Source of the DNA: Lonepinella koalarum
GTDB lineage: Bacteria > Pseudomonadota > Gammaproteobacteria > Enterobacterales > Pasteurellaceae
Reading direction: 5' to 3'
NCBI RefSeq assembly: GCF_004565475.1
Contig: NZ_SRHX01000001.1
Coordinates: forward strand, 1-64,000
Length of the DNA stretch: 64,000 bases
The first letter of the stretch is position 1. Every line of letters begins with the position of its first letter. The translations under genes were made by a program, and so were the position numbers. The notes below the pieces were generated by a model, which was not told the DNA's origin, searched no databases, and was given only the letters and a program-made list of their open reading frames with translations. Positions 28,473 to 37,179 of the stretch are shown here, piece after piece.

Positions 28473-28491
28473 CGTAATGATAATTATAATC
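28473..28491 (-). promoter_or_regulatory. Fur box upstream of the haem-type receptor
   Basis: The 19-mer at 28473-28491 (CGTAATGATAATTATAATC) matches the Fur consensus GATAATGATAATCATTATC at 15 of 19 positions. Confidence 0.7.
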
Positions 28492-28518
28492 AATAACATT
28501 TGTTGTTTTTTTGTTAAA

Positions 28519-28556
28519 AATGCGGTGAAACAATAAATTTTTTCACCGCACTTCGA
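28519..28556 (-). terminator. Terminator of the 28578-30413 ABC gene, uptake-signal type
   Basis: TGCGGTGAAA (28521-28530) pairs with TTTCACCGCA (28541-28550). On the minus strand it is followed by TTTTT. One arm is a perfect USS, the other has one change. Confidence 0.75.
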
Positions 28557-28577
28557 ACCGTTTAAATAAAGAAACCC

Positions 28578-30413
28578 TTATTCCGCCAAAAATCCCCCAC
28601 TCTGGTGTTGCCATAATTTGGCATATAAGCCATTTAGTGCCAATAATTCAGCGTGGGTACCTTGTTCTACAATTTGTCCTTGATCTAACACAATTAAACG
28701 ATCCATCGCGGCAATGGTGGATAAACGATGGGCGATGGCGATCACGGTTTTGTTTTCCATCATTTTATCAAGACTTTGCTGAATGGCTGCTTCCACTTCA
28801 CTGTCTAACGCACTCGTCGCTTCGTCAAGTAACAAAATTGGGGCATTTTTTAACATCACTCGGGCAATGGCAATACGTTGGCGTTGTCCGCCGGAGAGTT
28901 TTACGCCACGTTCTCCAACGTGAGCATCATAGCCTCGGCGACCATTTGCATCAGTTAATAGCGGAATGAAATCAGCGGCTTCTGCTCGTTGAGCTGCATT
29001 GAGCATATCTTGTTCAGTGGCATTAGGACAACCATAAATGATATTTTCACGTACAGAACGGTGTAACAATGAAGTATCTTGTGTGACTAATCCAATTTGG
29101 CTACGTAGGCTTTCTTGTTGTACATCTAATATGTTTTGCCCGTCAATCGTAATGGCGCCTTGTTGGGTTTCATAGAAACGTAATAATAAATTGACAATGG
29201 TGGATTTACCCGCACCAGAACGACCAATTAACCCTACTTTTTCACCTGCCTTAATGGTTAAGTTAAACTGTTGTAACAGTGGTTTTTCGGGCGTATAAGC
29301 AAAACTGACATTATCAAAACGAATTTCCCCTTGGGTAATTCGTAATGTCGTGGCATTTGGTTTATCTACAATGGTATGTGGTTTTGATAAGGTCTGCATA
29401 CCGTCATTTACCGTACCAATATTTTCAAATAAGCGAGCGGATTCCCACATAATCCAATGTGCCAAACCGTTCACTCGTAGTGCCATGGCAGTAGATGTCG
29501 CGATGGCTCCCACGCCAACTGCTCCCCGTTGCCAAAGTATCACGCCTAAAATGGCAGAGCTTAAAGTTAAGAAGATATTGCTCGCATAAGTTAATACATC
29601 TAAGCTTGTGCCTAAGCGCATTTGTGCATGCACAGTCCGCATAAATTCTTCCATCGATCTTTTCGCATAGGAAGCTTCACGCTCGCCATGTGAGAACAAT
29701 TTGACGGTAGCAATATTTGAATAGGCATCCGTTACTCGCCCTGTCATAAGCGAACGAGCATCAGCTTGATGTTCAGCAGTTTTGGCTAATTTAGGAATAA
29801 GATAGTATAAAATACAGCCAAACATAATGGCCCATAGAATAAAGGGCACCAGAAACCAACTATCAAAGGCGACTAATACTGCTCCTGACGTGATAAAATA
29901 AACCCCAACATAAATCACCATGTTGGCTACAGTGAGAACGGTGTCTCGTACCGCAAGAGCGGTTTGCATCACTTTAGCAGAGACACGACCGGCAAATTCA
30001 TCTTGGTAAAAACTTAAACTTTGTCCCAGCATTAAACGGTGGAAATTCCAACGTAACCGCATCGGAAAAACCCCTTGTAGGGTTTGCAAACGGACCATAG
30101 ATGTGAGAAATGTCCAACCGATACTTAACACCAAAATAGCGAACATTCCGATTAAATAATGTCCTTTTTCAGCCCATAAGGTTTCTGGTGTATAAGCACT
30201 GAGCCAATCGACCAACTTCCCCATAAATTGAAACATGAGGGCTTCCATAACCCCTACACCAATGGTTAAAAAAGCGAAAAACGCAATCCAGGCTTTCGTG
30301 CCTTCTAGATTTGACCATAAAAACCGCCATAACCCTTTTTCTGGGGTTTTAGGGGGCGTATCTGGGTAGGCATTAATTCGATTCTCAAACCAAGAAAATA
30401 TTTTATTTAGCAT
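28578..30413 (-). CDS. ABC transporter, permease-ATPase fusion
   Basis: A homodimer-type exporter half transporter of 611 aa. It has an N-terminal cytosolic stretch, six helices (about 40-340), and an ATPase with Walker A GRSGAGKST near 403, signature LSGGQRQR, and Walker B ILLLDEATSALD. The MRLRWNFHR segment and the long N-terminal part resemble uncharacterised Haemophilus transporters of the multidrug/lipid type. The frame is open to 30500, but ATG 30413 is chosen because the upstream part overlaps the MFS terminator. Placement between a haem receptor and an MFS permease does not fix the substrate. Confidence 0.82.
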   Translation of the reverse strand: MLNKIFSWFENRINAYPDTPPKTPEKGLWRFLWSNLEGTKAWIAFFAFLTIGVGVMEALMFQFMGKLVDWLSAYTPETLWAEKGHYLIGMFAILVLSIGWTFLTSMVRLQTLQGVFPMRLRWNFHRLMLGQSLSFYQDEFAGRVSAKVMQTALAVRDTVLTVANMVIYVGVYFITSGAVLVAFDSWFLVPFILWAIMFGCILYYLIPKLAKTAEHQADARSLMTGRVTDAYSNIATVKLFSHGEREASYAKRSMEEFMRTVHAQMRLGTSLDVLTYASNIFLTLSSAILGVILWQRGAVGVGAIATSTAMALRVNGLAHWIMWESARLFENIGTVNDGMQTLSKPHTIVDKPNATTLRITQGEIRFDNVSFAYTPEKPLLQQFNLTIKAGEKVGLIGRSGAGKSTIVNLLLRFYETQQGAITIDGQNILDVQQESLRSQIGLVTQDTSLLHRSVRENIIYGCPNATEQDMLNAAQRAEAADFIPLLTDANGRRGYDAHVGERGVKLSGGQRQRIAIARVMLKNAPILLLDEATSALDSEVEAAIQQSLDKMMENKTVIAIAHRLSTIAAMDRLIVLDQGQIVEQGTHAELLALNGLYAKLWQHQSGGFLAE

Positions 30414-30428
30414 GTTGTTATACCTATA

Positions 30429-30459
30429 AGAAAACAAAAGGCAACGGGAACGTTGCCTT
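30429..30459 (-). terminator. Terminator of the MFS gene, close to the next start codon
   Basis: On the minus strand AAGGCAACG, loop TTCC, CGTTGCCTT is followed by TTGTTTTCTT. A -10-like TATAAT lies upstream at 30476-30471, so the hairpin sits between that hexamer and the ABC start at 30413. Confidence 0.65.
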
Positions 30460-30542
30460 AAACTGATGGTATTATAACGCAAAATCTCGCAAAAAAGCAC
30501 CGCACTTTTATATTTTGAATTAAAGTGAGGTGAAAATAAGGG

Positions 30543-31754
30543 TTATTCTAATGCTTTGCCTTTGAGTTCTGGTATTAAGAAAAATGTCGCTAGCATATCA
30601 AGCACATAGATCGTGGCAAGAAATGCGATAGCAATTGGGAACGAATAAGCTGAAACCACCGCCCCAACCACAATGGGTCCAAAGCCACCCACCGCACGTC
30701 CGATATTAAATAAGACATTTTGCGCAGTAGCACGTGCTTCGGTTGGATAAGCTTCTGACATTAACGCCCCATAACCTCCCATCATACCGTTCACAAAGGC
30801 ACCTAATAACGCACCGGCAAACAACATAGCCGTTGGGTCAGTTAATTGGGAATAGGTCACAATACTGAGCACGGCACCCAATTGGAAGATGAGGAAACTT
30901 GGTTTACGTCCGATAGCATCTGCTAACCGACCAAAAATCCAAATGCCAGCCATCATGCCACAAATTGTCACTGCCGTCCAAAGCCCAGATTTAGTTAAAC
31001 TAAAGCCGAGTTGTTTAGATAAAAAGTTAGGTAACCAAATCATAATACCGTAATAGCCAAAGTTTTGTACTGATGTCAGGACAACAATTCCAAGGCTGAC
31101 TTTTGTGGTGTTCTTATCTTTGATTAATAATTTGAAAGGTGATTTTTTCGGTTTATTGCTACTCGCTTGTTTTCTAACAAACACCTCAGGTTCATGTAAC
31201 TTAGCGCGCAAATACCAAGCCACAAAAGCAGGGAAAATTCCCACTAAGAACATACCTCGCCAACCGATAATCGGTAATAATAATGGGGTCAATAATGCTG
31301 CAGCGAGGACCCCAATTTGCCAACCTAATGCGACATAAGATGACGCTTTAGCTCGATGACGAGCCGGCCATGCTTCCGCTGCCAATGCCATACCGATACC
31401 AAATTCGCCACCTAAACCTATACCCGCAATGGTGCGATAAATCAGTAAATCCCAATAACCTTGAGCGAAAGCACAAAGTCCCGTGAACACCGCAAATAAT
31501 ACAATTGTCCAAGTCAGTACTCGCACTCGACCATATTTGTCGCTTAATGCACCAAAAATTAGCCCACCGGCTACCGCACCAATCAGAGTCCAAGTGACTA
31601 ATGAACCGCCTTGCGCTGGGGTTAACGCTAAATCCGCTGAAATCGCGCTGAGCATAAAGCCGAGAATCAATAAGTCAAAACCGTCCATGGCATAGCCAAC
31701 GGCGGATCCTAATAAGGCTTTCCAGCTATATTTATCAACATGATGAGTTGTCAT
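30543..31754 (-). CDS. MFS permease (metabolite:H+ symporter, AAHS/SHS-like)
   Basis: A 12-helix major facilitator of 403 aa. The helix 1 motif YAMDGFDLLILGF is characteristic of aromatic acid/sialate-type symporters. The loop 2-3 motif GALSDKYGRVRV and its second-half equivalent GRLADAIGRKPS are intact. The helix 4 RTIAGIGLGGEFG is the family signature. The substrate is most likely an organic anion, but cannot be specified. It has its own terminator and lies 137 bases downstream of fabR on the same strand. Confidence 0.82.
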   Translation of the reverse strand: MTTHHVDKYSWKALLGSAVGYAMDGFDLLILGFMLSAISADLALTPAQGGSLVTWTLIGAVAGGLIFGALSDKYGRVRVLTWTIVLFAVFTGLCAFAQGYWDLLIYRTIAGIGLGGEFGIGMALAAEAWPARHRAKASSYVALGWQIGVLAAALLTPLLLPIIGWRGMFLVGIFPAFVAWYLRAKLHEPEVFVRKQASSNKPKKSPFKLLIKDKNTTKVSLGIVVLTSVQNFGYYGIMIWLPNFLSKQLGFSLTKSGLWTAVTICGMMAGIWIFGRLADAIGRKPSFLIFQLGAVLSIVTYSQLTDPTAMLFAGALLGAFVNGMMGGYGALMSEAYPTEARATAQNVLFNIGRAVGGFGPIVVGAVVSAYSFPIAIAFLATIYVLDMLATFFLIPELKGKALE

Positions 31755-31891
31755 GATTTGATCCTTTTGTTGCTCACAGGCAACGTTTAAAGTTAAAAGA
31801 AAGGTATTTTTTCATTTCCTGAAGGGAAATCGGCGGTATTTTAGAGAGTCTTGCCTAATTTGGCAACTGAATTTTTTACCTTGCCTATGTT

Positions 31892-32503
31892 CTATTTTTC
31901 TTTAATCGCCATAAATTGAGCGCCTTTAGCAATCATCCGCAGTTGTAAAATTACCCGTTCTTTTAATGCCGTCCGATCTTTTTCATCCATATCTAAGGCT
32001 TTCGACATGGCACTAAAAGTTAATGTGACACTGGCTTCTGCTTGCATATAGCCAACATATCTGGAGTAATTAAAACGATAAGTAATAAATTCGCCTAATT
32101 CTTCGATAAAATGCTTAATTTCTCGCGAAACTGCGGTGCGAAACAGTAAAGAAATACCGGTACTTTCACGTAATAGCAAACGAAATACATTCGGGTTGTT
32201 TTCAATAAACTCAAAGAACGTATCAATGGATACCTCGATCACACTACCGCCATTACGCAAGCGTTTCTGGGCTTGTCGCATTAATTGACGTAAGGTTAGC
32301 CCCGCTTCATCCACCATGGTTAACCCTAATTCTTCCATATCTTTAAAATGACGATAAAAGGAAGTGGGAGCAATACCCGCTTCTCGTGAAACTTCACGTA
32401 AACTCAAGTTAGCAAAACTTTTTTCCGCGGTTAATTGATTAAACGCCGCATTAATTAATGCTTGGCGTGTTTTTTCTTTTTGTAAAGCACGAATTCCAGC
32501 CAT
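31892..32503 (-). CDS. fabR: TetR-family regulator FabR of unsaturated fatty acid synthesis
   Basis: FabR senses the balance of unsaturated and saturated acyl chains and represses fabB/fabA. The 203-aa protein has the N-terminal HTH ([21 protein letters not shown], about 34-54, in two overlapping parts) typical of FabR. Starting [13 protein letters not shown], it is close to E. coli FabR. The ATG is one base after the oxyR stop, so the two are an operon. In E. coli, sthA lies between them; here it is absent. Confidence 0.92.
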   Translation of the reverse strand: MAGIRALQKEKTRQALINAAFNQLTAEKSFANLSLREVSREAGIAPTSFYRHFKDMEELGLTMVDEAGLTLRQLMRQAQKRLRNGGSVIEVSIDTFFEFIENNPNVFRLLLRESTGISLLFRTAVSREIKHFIEELGEFITYRFNYSRYVGYMQAEASVTLTFSAMSKALDMDEKDRTALKERVILQLRMIAKGAQFMAIKEK

Positions 32504-32504
32504 A

Positions 32505-33407
32505 TTATTTATCTTCTAAAATCGGTTTAACCGCACCGGCAATAGCCTGTGCAATACGTTCATAACGTTGGCGTAATGGCGAGCCGGGGCGATAAATTAA
32601 CATAATAGAACGTTTCGGTTCGAGATCTACACAAGGAATATATTTCACCCCTTGACGATTACCTTCATTATATACTGCTAATTCGGGCATTAACGTTATA
32701 CCAGCATTGGCGGCGACCATATTACGTAAGGTTTCTAAGCTCGTGGCTTGAAAATGGGAATTTTCTTTTGCCCCAGCAGAAAAACAATATCCAAGCGCTT
32801 GTTCTCTCAAACAATGTCCATCATCTAACATTAAAATTTCTTTATTTTTCAATGCGGAAAGGGGAATTTGTGGTTCATTAGCCCAAGGATGTTTTTCCGA
32901 TACCGCAATCAGCATTTTTTCATAAAAAAGTGGCACTTCAATAAAAGATTGGGTTTCTTCTACTGATGCCACAATGGCACAGTCTAAATGTCCGGTTTCT
33001 AATTGATCAATTAAATGTGCTGTTTGTTGTTCATATAAAAATAACTCTAATTCAGGGAATTTTTGCGTTAACAGGGGCATAATATGCGGGAGTAAGTATG
33101 GACCGACGGTCGGAATTACCCCAATATGCAACGGTCCCGTCATATCTTTCCCCTGATTGCTTGCCATTTCTTTGAGTAATTTAACTTCACGTAACACCGT
33201 TTTCGCTTGATCTACTAACAACAAACCAGATTGTGTAAACAACACTTTGCGACTGGTACGTTCTAATAAAATAATACCGAGTTCGTCTTCTAATTTGCGA
33301 ATTTGTCCGCTTAATGTCGGTTGACTTACATGGCAAGCATCCGCTGCACGGCGAAAATGTTTATATTCGGCAAGTGCGACCAAATATTCTAAATCACGAA
33401 TATTCAT
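32505..33407 (-). CDS. oxyR: Hydrogen peroxide sensor and regulator OxyR
   Basis: OxyR is a LysR-type regulator activated by disulfide formation. The 300-aa protein starts [20 protein letters not shown] with the winged helix (about 1-60). The redox cysteines are C199 (DDGHCLRE) and C208 (LGYCF), exactly at E. coli numbering. ATG 33407 is preferred over the frame opening at 33434 because it has AGGAAC upstream and the family N-terminus. It is divergent from the hybrid peroxiredoxin gene, and the 121-base gap holds a clear OxyR operator. fabR is its downstream partner. Confidence 0.96.
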   Translation of the reverse strand: MNIRDLEYLVALAEYKHFRRAADACHVSQPTLSGQIRKLEDELGIILLERTSRKVLFTQSGLLLVDQAKTVLREVKLLKEMASNQGKDMTGPLHIGVIPTVGPYLLPHIMPLLTQKFPELELFLYEQQTAHLIDQLETGHLDCAIVASVEETQSFIEVPLFYEKMLIAVSEKHPWANEPQIPLSALKNKEILMLDDGHCLREQALGYCFSAGAKENSHFQATSLETLRNMVAANAGITLMPELAVYNEGNRQGVKYIPCVDLEPKRSIMLIYRPGSPLRQRYERIAQAIAGAVKPILEDK

Positions 33408-33420
33408 AAAAAAGTTCCTT

Positions 33421-33457
33421 ATAGGTATAAACAATTAAAAGGATAGAATTAATTGAT
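33421..33457. promoter_or_regulatory. OxyR operator between oxyR and the hybrid peroxiredoxin
   Basis: Two 15-mers, 33421-33435 (ATAGGTATAAACAAT) and 33443-33457 (ATAGAATTAATTGAT), are separated by 7 bases. They follow the consensus ATAGnTnnnAnCTAT-N7-ATAGnTnnnAnCTAT, with both ATAG half-sites perfect. The site ends next to the -35 of the peroxiredoxin promoter and 14 bases from the oxyR start, fitting activation of one gene and autorepression of the other. Confidence 0.75.
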
Positions 33458-33486
33458 TGTAACTATACCACAAAATTACCTATAAT
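33457..33486 (+). promoter_or_regulatory. Promoter of the hybrid peroxiredoxin gene
   Basis: -35 TTGTAA (33457-33462), 18-bp spacer, -10 TATAAT (33481-33486). The weak -35 abuts the OxyR operator, as expected for an activated promoter. Confidence 0.65.
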
Positions 33487-33528
33487 CCACTCAGTAAAAA
33501 CAACTAACCACTTAAATTGGAGAAAATT

Positions 33529-34254
33529 ATGTCAAATATGGAAGGAAAAAAAGTTCCTCAAGTTACATTCCATACTCGCCAAGGTGATGCATGGGTTGAT
33601 GTAACATCAGCTGAATTATTCGACAACAAAACTGTTGTATTATTTTCATTACCGGGTGCATTTACCCCAACTTGTTCATCAACACACTTACCACGTTACA
33701 ACGAATTAGCCTGTGAATTTCAAGCATTGGGTGTTGACGACATTATCTGTATGTCTGTCAATGATACATTCGTGATGAACGCCTGGAAAGCAGACCAAGA
33801 ATCAGAAAATATTACCGTTATTCCAGATGGTAACGGTGAATTTACCGAAGGTATGGGTATGCTTGTTGGTAAGGAAGATTTAGGTTTTGGCAAACGTTCA
33901 TGGCGTTATTCTGCATTAGTACGCAATGGCGTAGTAGAAAAAATGTTCATTGAACCACAAGAGCCGGGCGACCCGTTCAAAGTTTCTGATGCCGATACCA
34001 TGATCAAATATTTAAATCCAAAATGGGAAGCTAAACCATCAGTTTCTATCATCACTAAACCAGGTTGTCCATTCTGTGCGAAAGCCAAAGGGTTATTAAA
34101 AGTGAAAGGCTATACCTTTGAAGAAATCGTATTAGGTCGTGATGCTTCAACTATCTCTGTACGTGCTATTACAGGCAAAACATCTGTTCCACAAGTCTTT
34201 ATTGGTGGTCAGTACATCGGTGGTAGCGAAGATTTAGAAAAATATTTAGCTTAA
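33529..34254 (+). CDS. Hybrid peroxiredoxin-glutaredoxin (PGdx, Prx5 type)
   Basis: A glutathione-dependent peroxidase in which a Prx5 domain (about 1-165) is fused to a glutaredoxin domain (about 170-241). The peroxidatic cysteine is C49 (AFTPTCSS) and the glutaredoxin motif CPFC is at 180-183, so the protein recycles itself with GSH. The same fusion is known from H. influenzae. The frame is open to TTG 33517, but that overlaps the Shine-Dalgarno GGAG; ATG 33529 is chosen, giving 241 aa. OxyR control is indicated by the operator upstream, and a USS-pair terminator follows. Confidence 0.93.
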   Translation: MSNMEGKKVPQVTFHTRQGDAWVDVTSAELFDNKTVVLFSLPGAFTPTCSSTHLPRYNELACEFQALGVDDIICMSVNDTFVMNAWKADQESENITVIPDGNGEFTEGMGMLVGKEDLGFGKRSWRYSALVRNGVVEKMFIEPQEPGDPFKVSDADTMIKYLNPKWEAKPSVSIITKPGCPFCAKAKGLLKVKGYTFEEIVLGRDASTISVRAITGKTSVPQVFIGGQYIGGSEDLEKYLA

Positions 34255-34280
34255 TTTAAGCTGAAAGCTTAGGAAGTTTG

Positions 34281-34310
34281 AACCGCACTTTTGGTAAAGT
34301 GCGGTTTTTT
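34281..34310. terminator. Paired uptake-signal terminator between peroxiredoxin and recQ
   Basis: AACCGCACTTT (34281-34291) pairs with AAAGTGCGGTT (34296-34306) around a 4-base loop and is followed by TTTT. It can serve both convergent genes. Confidence 0.85.
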
Positions 34311-34313
34311 ATA

Positions 34314-36194
34314 CTAGCTTTTTTCTAATATTGCCTTATGTTCTTGAATAATCGCCATAAACGGTTGAGCGAATCGTTCCCATTTAATTGCCCCTACGCC
34401 ATTAATTTGTAGCATTTCCACTTTGTTGGTTGGTAGGTAGAGGGACATTTCTTGTAAGGTCGCATCACTAAATACAATATATGGCGGAATATTTTCTCGG
34501 TCGGCAATTTGTTTGCGTAGAAAACGTAAGCGAGCAAATAAATCTTTATCGTAATTGGTCACTGCACTACGTTGTGGGGCAGAAACCGTTGCAATAGCGG
34601 ATAAGCGTGGCGTTGCCAGCTCTAAAGGGATTTCACCACGTAAAATGGGTCTGGCACTTTCGGTGAGTTGTAATTGTACGCCAACCTCATTCATGACTTG
34701 ATGAATAAAACCGAGATGAATTAATTGGCGAATCACGGATTGCCAATATTCTTTGCTTTTGTCTTTGCCAATGCCATAGACGCTTAGTTTATCATGTTGG
34801 TAATCACGAATACGTTGATTATTCATGCCACGCATAACGCCTATCACGTATTGCATACCAAAGCGTTGACCCGTGCGATAAATAGTAGAAAGGATTTTTT
34901 GTGCATCCATTAAGCCATCATACTTTTTCGGTGGATCTAAGCAAATATCACAGTTATTACAAGGCGTTTGGCGATTTTCGCCGAAATAATTGAGTAATAC
35001 TAAACGGCGACAAGTTTGGCTTTCGGCAAATTCACCGATGGCTTCTAGTTTGTGTTGTTTAATCTCTCGTTGTGGCGATTCAGGTTCTTCCAGTAGCATT
35101 TTGTGTAACCAGCCGTAATCGGCGGGTTCATAAAATAATACCGCTTCGGCAGGTAAATCATCACGCCCTGCTCGCCCCGTTTCTTGATAATAGGCTTCGA
35201 TACTGCGAGATAAATCAAAGTGAGCAACAAATCGCACGTTAGATTTATTAATTCCCATACCAAAAGCAATGGTGGCAACCACCACTTGAATATTATCTCG
35301 CTGAAAGGCTCGTTGCACACGTTCACGTTCGGCAAAATCCATGCCTGCATGATAGAAATCTGCGGATACCCCACGTTTTTTTAAGGCTTCAGCGACTTTT
35401 TCCGATTTATTGCGACTGTTGCAATATACAATACCACTTTTGCCTTTTTGTGCCGCCACGAAATTACAGAGCTGTTCCATTGGCTTGAATTTTTCCACTA
35501 AGGTGTAACGAATATTCGGGCGATCAAAGCTGCCTACATATAAGTGCGGTTGATTTAAACGAAGATTTTGCCAAATATCCTGTCTGGTGGTGTTATCTGC
35601 TGTGGCGGTTAATGCCATAATTGGCACATTTGGAAAAGTAGCCTTTAATCCGCCGAGTTGAGCATATTCAGGACGGAAATCATGCCCCCATTGGGAGATG
35701 CAATGGGCTTCATCAATAGCAATAAAGCTGACTAAACAATGGGAAATAAAAGAGAAAAAGTGATTCGTCATCACCTTCTCAGGGGAAAGATAAAGTAATT
35801 TGAGTTGACCAGAAATGGCTTTATTTTGCACCTGTTGCTGCTGTTCAAAGGTTTGTGTGGAATTGAGATAATCCGCAGCGATGCCGTTTGCCAGCAGTTG
35901 ATCGACTTGATCTTTCATCAAGGAAATTAATGGCGAAATAACTAAGGTTAGACCTGAAAAACACAAGGCTGGAATTTGATAACACAGGGATTTCCCGTTC
36001 CCTGTCGCCATCACGACAAGGCTATCTTGTCCATGTAATGCAGATTGAATGACTTCTTGTTGCCCTTTGCGGAAAGATTGATAGCCGAATACATCCTTTA
36101 ATACTTGTAAAGGATCAGCAAGTGCGGTGGAAAAATCGTGTTTTTTTGGCACCGTACTATTGTCGTTCAAATCAAAGGAAGACAGCGATTCCAT
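34314..36194 (-). CDS. recQ: ATP-dependent DNA helicase RecQ
   Basis: RecQ is a 3'-5' helicase of the RecF recombination pathway. The 626-aa protein (E. coli 609) contains motif [12 protein letters not shown] (about 63-73), DEAH in [16 protein letters not shown], and the aromatic-rich loop. The C-terminal lobe has [12 protein letters not shown], the zinc-binding RQC domain carries cysteines in CRRL and CNNCDIC, and an HRDC domain lies at about 545-626. Its ATG overlaps the cyaY stop (TAATG), so it is translated after cyaY. It has a slightly extended N-terminus of about 25 residues before the helicase core. Confidence 0.95.
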   Translation of the reverse strand: MESLSSFDLNDNSTVPKKHDFSTALADPLQVLKDVFGYQSFRKGQQEVIQSALHGQDSLVVMATGNGKSLCYQIPALCFSGLTLVISPLISLMKDQVDQLLANGIAADYLNSTQTFEQQQQVQNKAISGQLKLLYLSPEKVMTNHFFSFISHCLVSFIAIDEAHCISQWGHDFRPEYAQLGGLKATFPNVPIMALTATADNTTRQDIWQNLRLNQPHLYVGSFDRPNIRYTLVEKFKPMEQLCNFVAAQKGKSGIVYCNSRNKSEKVAEALKKRGVSADFYHAGMDFAERERVQRAFQRDNIQVVVATIAFGMGINKSNVRFVAHFDLSRSIEAYYQETGRAGRDDLPAEAVLFYEPADYGWLHKMLLEEPESPQREIKQHKLEAIGEFAESQTCRRLVLLNYFGENRQTPCNNCDICLDPPKKYDGLMDAQKILSTIYRTGQRFGMQYVIGVMRGMNNQRIRDYQHDKLSVYGIGKDKSKEYWQSVIRQLIHLGFIHQVMNEVGVQLQLTESARPILRGEIPLELATPRLSAIATVSAPQRSAVTNYDKDLFARLRFLRKQIADRENIPPYIVFSDATLQEMSLYLPTNKVEMLQINGVGAIKWERFAQPFMAIIQEHKAILEKS

Positions 36195-36502
36195 TAGCCA
36201 AATGTCACTTCTTCACCGTGAGCCGCACAGGCTTCAGCTAAACAATCGTAAAAGCGTTTACCATCGTGGTTAATCCAGTCGTTATCTTTCCAAGCAAAAT
36301 GTAAACCACCTAAACGGCTAGCCAGCCAAAGTTCTAACATGGATTCTTGTTTATTAATGACAATTTGTGTACGGTTGCCAAAAGTCATGGTGAAGACGGA
36401 TCCTTGCCGTTCAAAATCGACGTCCACATCTTGCTCATCACATTGTTCTTCAATGTGATCCCACACTTGTTCAATATTTTGATGAAATTCAGCTAGGTTC
36501 AT
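36194..36502 (-). CDS. cyaY: Frataxin-like iron donor CyaY
   Basis: CyaY binds iron and regulates IscS-dependent iron-sulfur cluster assembly in the cytosol. The 102-aa protein has the acidic first helix ([15 protein letters not shown]) and the beta-sheet motif [24 protein letters not shown] with the conserved Trp and Leu-Gly-Gly. It matches the family length (E. coli 106). It is first gene of a two-gene unit with recQ, overlapping by one base. Confidence 0.94.
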   Translation of the reverse strand: MNLAEFHQNIEQVWDHIEEQCDEQDVDVDFERQGSVFTMTFGNRTQIVINKQESMLELWLASRLGGLHFAWKDNDWINHDGKRFYDCLAEACAAHGEEVTFG

Positions 36503-36738
36503 TTTTGTTCTCTTAATAGATCTATTATTTTAAAGATGAATTATAGATATTTTCTGTGATTAAGGATAGGGGGAATTTCTACCAAAGTCACGATTAAATA
36601 AGAATAATCATCAAATTTTGGAATGCAGATCACAAATTTAGTTTTGAATGAGGGGTTATTTTAAGGCATACTTATCTCTTGAAATAGGAAAAATGGTGAG
36701 TCATTTTTTACTTTTACGAACATCAGATAGGAGGGGGT

Positions 36739-36900
36739 ATGAAATTAACCAAAACTCAAGAACAATATCTTACTGAGCTATGGCAAAATGGGATGGATAA
36801 TGATTTATTTGAAGAAATTAGCCTAGATAAAATTAAAGCAAAACGAGCAGAGAGATTAGAATATCTAGAGAATAAAAAACTCTCTCGATCCAATTACTAA
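36739..36900 (+). CDS. Small unknown protein, probably frameshifted
   Basis: Not recognised. ATG 36739 follows a very strong AGGAGGGGG. The 53-aa product is highly charged (MKLTKTQEQYLTELWQNGMD then a Lys/Glu-rich helix) and stops at 36900. A second open stretch in another frame continues without stop from 36876 to TAA 36983 (KEKYFSSNQFIHLPVKQKRR). One extra A in the A6 run at 36874-36879 would join both into an 81-aa basic protein. This is either a frameshift mutation, a slippage site, or chance. The rest of the gap 36503-36738 shows no convincing feature beyond AT-rich promoter-like sequence. Confidence 0.5.
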   Translation: MKLTKTQEQYLTELWQNGMDNDLFEEISLDKIKAKRAERLEYLENKKLSRSNY

Positions 36901-37047
36901 AAGAGAAATATTTTTCTAGTAATCAGTTTATTCACCTTCCTGTCAAGCAAAAAAGACGATTAAATAAATTGCTTAAAAAATAATAGATACTACCATTTAT
37001 TCAAACAAAATAGTGTAAAATAACTAAAATACTTAACACGGAAAATC

Positions 37048-37170
37048 ATGATGAAAAAACTCACTTTTTTAACCGCACTTTTAGTGCTAGTAACCTTTAT
37101 AACAGGCTGTGGCGTGAAAGGACCTTTATATTACCCACAACAGAATACCCAACAAACCCAACAAAAATAG
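37048..37170 (+). CDS. lptM: LPS translocon-associated lipoprotein LptM (YifL)
   Basis: A 40-aa lipoprotein. In E. coli, LptM assists oxidative maturation of the LptD-LptE outer-membrane translocon. The sequence MMKKLTFLTALLVLVTFITG is a signal peptide ending at a lipobox Cys, followed by GCGVKGPLYYP, the family signature, and a Gln/Thr-rich tail. Two adjacent ATGs (37048, 37051) are possible; GGAAAA precedes both. The uptake signal AACCGCACTT is read inside the signal-peptide codons as T-A-L. It lies 9 bases upstream of lysA, as in E. coli relatives with lptM next to diaminopimelate genes. Confidence 0.85.
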   Translation: MMKKLTFLTALLVLVTFITGCGVKGPLYYPQQNTQQTQQK

Positions 37171-37179
37171 GATTTCTAA

